In this document: positions 6,675-8,541 of the stretch, in pieces
Layout of the letters: each line of letters opens with the position of its first letter
Position numbering within the stretch: the stretch's first letter is position 1
Source of the DNA: an uncultured Selenomonadaceae bacterium
Lineage (GTDB): Bacteria; Bacillota; Negativicutes; Selenomonadales; Selenomonadaceae
DNA length: 8,541 nt
Direction: 5' to 3'
NCBI GenBank assembly: GCA_902782705.1
Contig: CACZOL010000039.1
Location: 1-8,541 of the forward strand
Notes under the pieces: generated by a model
What the model was told of the DNA's origin: nothing
Databases searched by the model: none
The model's input: only the letters and a program-made list of their open reading frames with translations
Position numbers and translations under genes: made by a program

Positions 6675-6680
6675 ATTATC
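6675..6680 (-). promoter_or_regulatory. Possible -10 element of the two-component operon
   Basis: GATAAT on the minus strand matches 5/6 of the -10 consensus, about 33 nt before the regulator ATG. No -35 hexamer is seen at the right distance; that place is filled by the T-run of the holA terminator. Two TTCA copies 9 nt apart (6695-6692 and 6686-6683) lie just upstream. A promoter without a -35 box would fit activation by a regulator, perhaps autoregulation, but this is inference. Confidence 0.3.
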
Positions 6681-6693
6681 CGTGAATTTTATG

Positions 6694-6722
6694 AAAAAAG
6701 GCGGGGCAAAGTCCGCCCCGCC
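6694..6722 (-). terminator. Rho-independent terminator of holA
   Basis: On the minus strand GGCGGGGC (6722-6715) pairs perfectly over 8 bp with GCCCCGCC (6707-6700) around a 7-nt loop, followed at once by six T (6699-6694). It begins 5 nt after the holA stop codon and separates holA from the two-component operon. Confidence 0.92.
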
Positions 6723-6727
6723 CGTCG

Positions 6728-7786
6728 TTATGCCGCTGCGACGCGCCCGCAAAGCAGTATGACCGCGTGTTCCAATAGCTCCGGACCCGCCTGCCCCGTT
6801 TTCAGCAGATAGTCGGCGTCGGCCAATTCCAAAAACGCCGCGCGAAGCGTATCTTCGTCGAAAGTCTGCGCCGCGCGCCCGAGTTTTTCCGCGACGTACG
6901 GATTCAGTTCCAACGGCTGTCCCAGCGCTTTGCCGTGCACGCCCCGCGCCATGAGGAGCTTCGCCTGCCAAAGCTGACGCACATGACGCACAAGCCCCGC
7001 GAGGATCAGCGGCAGATATGTACCGTCCCGAATCTCGCGCTCCAAGACGGAAAGCGCCTTCTTCACGTCCCGTGCGCTTACGGCGTCATGGAGTGCAAAG
7101 CCGGAAATCTCCGGCACCGACGAAAAGGCTCTCTCCAAGTCGGCGCGGGTAAACCGCTTCGCGTCGGTGTAAAGCGCGAGCTTTTCCAGCTCCTGGGCGA
7201 GAAAGGAGAGTGAAATCGTCTTCATCACCGAGACCGCGTTCATGAAATACGCCGACGCTTCACGATCAAAAGAACGCCCCATCTCCGCAAGCTTGCCGCG
7301 AAGCCACGGCTCGATAGTCCACGGCCGCTCCGGCTCGGCGTCGAGCACCGCTCCCACCTTTTCCAAGGCCTTGGTGAGCTTTTTCCGCTTGTCCGCTTTC
7401 GCTCGACTCTCGAAAATCACATAGTTCGTCTCCGGCATATCGGAAAGCGCCGCCAAGAGGCGCTCCATTTCCTTGTCCTTGGCCTTTCCCTTAGGCGCGT
7501 CGCTCTCCGCCGCGCTCTTTTTTTCCCGGAAAAGCCCCGTGTCGCGAAGCACGAGCACGCTCTTTTCCGACAAAAACGGCACCGTTTCCAAAAGCGACGC
7601 CAGCTCATACGGCGACGGATCGCGCTCCAGATACTGCACCGCTTCGGCCTGCTCCGCTCCGTCCGGGAACAGCGCGGCCAGAATCGCCTTTTCCGCTTTC
7701 TCGATATAATACGGTTCTTCGCCCGCCAAAAGCACCGCATGCGGCACGCCGGCACGAAGCTTCGCCATAAACTCCCCGAATTTCAT
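6728..7786 (-). CDS. holA: DNA polymerase III delta subunit (clamp loader)
   Basis: Delta subunit of the replicative clamp loader, which opens the beta sliding clamp and loads it on DNA together with DnaX and delta-prime. It has 352 residues, close to the family's usual 330-350. The N-terminal domain shows VLLAGEEPYYIEKAEKAIL (18-36) and LVLRDTGLF (78-86), the region that contacts the clamp in this family. The end of that domain contains NYVIFESRAKADKRKKLTKAL (121-141). The later helical part has LAQELEKLALY (196-206), VPEISGFALHDAVSARD (224-240) and GLVRHVRQLWQAKLL (264-278), all typical. A Lys/Ala-rich stretch (89-108) looks like an insertion. The ATG at 7786 is chosen because AAGGGG lies 7 nt upstream and the family begins MKF; an in-frame extension to 7888 would run back through the promoter. 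Confidence 0.95.
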   Translation of the reverse strand: MKFGEFMAKLRAGVPHAVLLAGEEPYYIEKAEKAILAALFPDGAEQAEAVQYLERDPSPYELASLLETVPFLSEKSVLVLRDTGLFREKKSAAESDAPKGKAKDKEMERLLAALSDMPETNYVIFESRAKADKRKKLTKALEKVGAVLDAEPERPWTIEPWLRGKLAEMGRSFDREASAYFMNAVSVMKTISLSFLAQELEKLALYTDAKRFTRADLERAFSSVPEISGFALHDAVSARDVKKALSVLEREIRDGTYLPLILAGLVRHVRQLWQAKLLMARGVHGKALGQPLELNPYVAEKLGRAAQTFDEDTLRAAFLELADADYLLKTGQAGPELLEHAVILLCGRVAAA

Positions 7787-7816
7787 CGTGATGCCCCTTC
7801 TCTTTGATTCATACTT

Positions 7817-7845
7817 ACTATACAATACTGCGCCGCGTTTGTCCA
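7817..7845 (-). promoter_or_regulatory. Promoter of holA
   Basis: The minus strand has TGGACA (7845-7840) and TATAGT (7822-7817), each matching 5/6 of the sigma70 hexamers, at the ideal 17-nt spacing. Transcription would start near 7810, about 24 nt before the holA ATG. It lies downstream of the ilvE terminator, so holA is transcribed separately. Confidence 0.75.
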
Positions 7846-7886
7846 CGTCGCCCGCAAGGCGCTGTATGCTCAAAAAAACCGCGCGC

Positions 7887-7924
7887 AAAAAACCCCGGCA
7901 AAAGCTTTTCCGCTCTCGCCGGGG
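7887..7924 (-). terminator. Rho-independent terminator of ilvE
   Basis: On the minus strand CCCCGGCGAGAGC (7924-7912) pairs with GCTTTTGCCGGGG (7905-7893) over 13 bp, two of them G.U, around a 6-nt loop, followed by six T (7892-7887). A second run of seven T (7878-7872) comes after GCGCGCGG. The hairpin begins 25 nt after the ilvE stop. Confidence 0.92.
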
Positions 7925-7949
7925 ATTCTGTCTTTCCTATACGCTTTTA

Positions 7950-8541
7950 TCAGTACTCCGCAACCGTCTCAATGAAGCCGTATTTGTCCTCGACCTCGCC
8001 GACGTGCAGGCCCTCGATGTAGTCGTACATCTTCTGCGCGAAGGGACCGATCTTGCCGCCGCCGATGACCATGTCGTGACCTTTATAGCCCAAGACGCCC
8101 ACCGGGGAGATGACCGCCGCCGTACCGGAGCCGAAGACTTCTTCCAGCGCGCCGCTCTTATAGCCGTCGATGAGTTCATCCACGGAAATCTTGCGCTCCT
8201 CCGTCGGCACGCCCCACTCTTTCGCCACAGCGAGCACCGTGCGGCGCGTGACGCCGTTCAGGATGCTGCCGTCCAGCTCCGGCGTGACAACCTTGCCGCC
8301 GATCTTGAACAGGATGTTCATCGAGCCTACTTCTTCGATATATTTGCGCTCCACGCCGTCGAGCCACAGCGTCTGGTCGTAACCCTTCTGATGAGCGACG
8401 AGGCCCGCGTGGAGGCTTGCCGCGTAGTTCGCCGGCGTCTTCGCCTCGCCGAGGCCGCCGCGCACCGCGCGGACGTAAGTGTCCTCGACCATGATCTTGA
8501 CCGGCGCGAATCCGTGCGCGTAATACGCCGCCACCGGAGAA
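7950..8541 (-). CDS. ilvE: Branched-chain amino acid aminotransferase, N-terminal part outside window
   Basis: A PLP enzyme of fold type IV that transfers amino groups between leucine, isoleucine or valine and 2-oxoglutarate, the last step of their synthesis. The frame is open from the right edge to TGA at 7950, giving about 196 residues. The family has about 340-360 in this longer BCAT subtype, so roughly 150 N-terminal residues are missing. In RGGLGEAKTPANYAASL the lysine (codon 8439-8441) aligns with the Schiff-base lysine of human BCAT. WLDGVERKYIEEVGSMNI holds the glutamate that contacts the PLP ring nitrogen. ELDGSILNGVTRRTVL and FGSGTAAVISPVG are the usual phosphate-binding and C-terminal segments. 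The C-terminus (FIETVAEY) is intact and followed by a terminator. Confidence 0.96.
   Translation of the reverse strand, partial: SPVAAYYAHGFAPVKIMVEDTYVRAVRGGLGEAKTPANYAASLHAGLVAHQKGYDQTLWLDGVERKYIEEVGSMNILFKIGGKVVTPELDGSILNGVTRRTVLAVAKEWGVPTEERKISVDELIDGYKSGALEEVFGSGTAAVISPVGVLGYKGHDMVIGGGKIGPFAQKMYDYIEGLHVGEVEDKYGFIETVAEY

Noticed and set aside
7787..7888. Upstream extension of holA by 34 codons.
   Set aside because: It would run through the holA promoter and has no ribosome site; the family N-terminus is MKFGEF at 7786.
7872..7892. Second T-run after GCGCGCGG as a separate terminator.
   Set aside because: The GCGCGCGG stretch alone does not form a stable hairpin of useful length; the upstream hairpin already explains termination.

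Overview
The window is an ordinary, gene-dense bacterial chromosome segment with GC-rich coding DNA. It holds eight protein genes, seven on the minus strand and one on the plus strand. Intergenic gaps are AT-richer, with sigma70-type promoters, strong AGGAGG ribosome binding sites and hairpin-plus-U-run terminators. The protein sequences look like a GC-rich Firmicute. My best guess is a Negativicute such as Selenomonas or a relative, but this is an impression from sequence style and not a demonstrated placement. No rRNA, tRNA, CRISPR array, insertion sequence or phage gene was seen.

Layout by coordinate (minus-strand genes are transcribed from right to left). 1-1143 (-) is sucC, the succinyl-CoA ligase beta subunit, cut by the left edge just short of its stop. 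1144-1296 holds the sucC promoter and a 5'-leader hairpin. 1297-3183 (-) is a 628-residue SPASM-domain protein whose radical-SAM barrel has lost all three SAM-cluster cysteines. 3266-3925 (-) is a TRIC/UPF0126 cation-channel-like membrane protein. 3926-4090 is a divergent promoter region that also contains a possible 21-codon minus-strand leader ORF. 4091-4585 (+) is a small unrecognised multi-pass membrane protein. 4616-4655 is a terminator between convergent genes. 4668-5963 and 5968-6642 (-) are a sensor kinase and an OmpR/PhoB-type response regulator, with the regulator transcribed first and the two open reading frames separated by 4 nt. 6694-6722 is the terminator of holA, and 6728-7786 (-) is holA itself (DNA polymerase III delta). 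7817-7845 is the holA promoter and 7887-7924 the ilvE terminator. 7950-8541 (-) is the C-terminal part of ilvE, a branched-chain aminotransferase, cut by the right edge.

The genes do not form one pathway. sucC (TCA-type metabolism), ilvE (branched-chain amino acids) and holA (replication) are housekeeping genes, each with its own transcription signals. The regulator and kinase form a self-contained two-component operon. The TRIC-like gene and the SPASM gene lie in tandem with 82 nt and no visible terminator between them, so partial co-transcription is possible.

The most unusual item is the SPASM protein. It keeps the auxiliary iron-sulfur ligands, but the CxxxCxxC site that makes a radical SAM enzyme reads Y-x3-M-x2-S, and the protein carries about 300 N-terminal residues that I do not recognise. 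It looks like a radical-SAM-derived protein that has lost, or never had, SAM chemistry.
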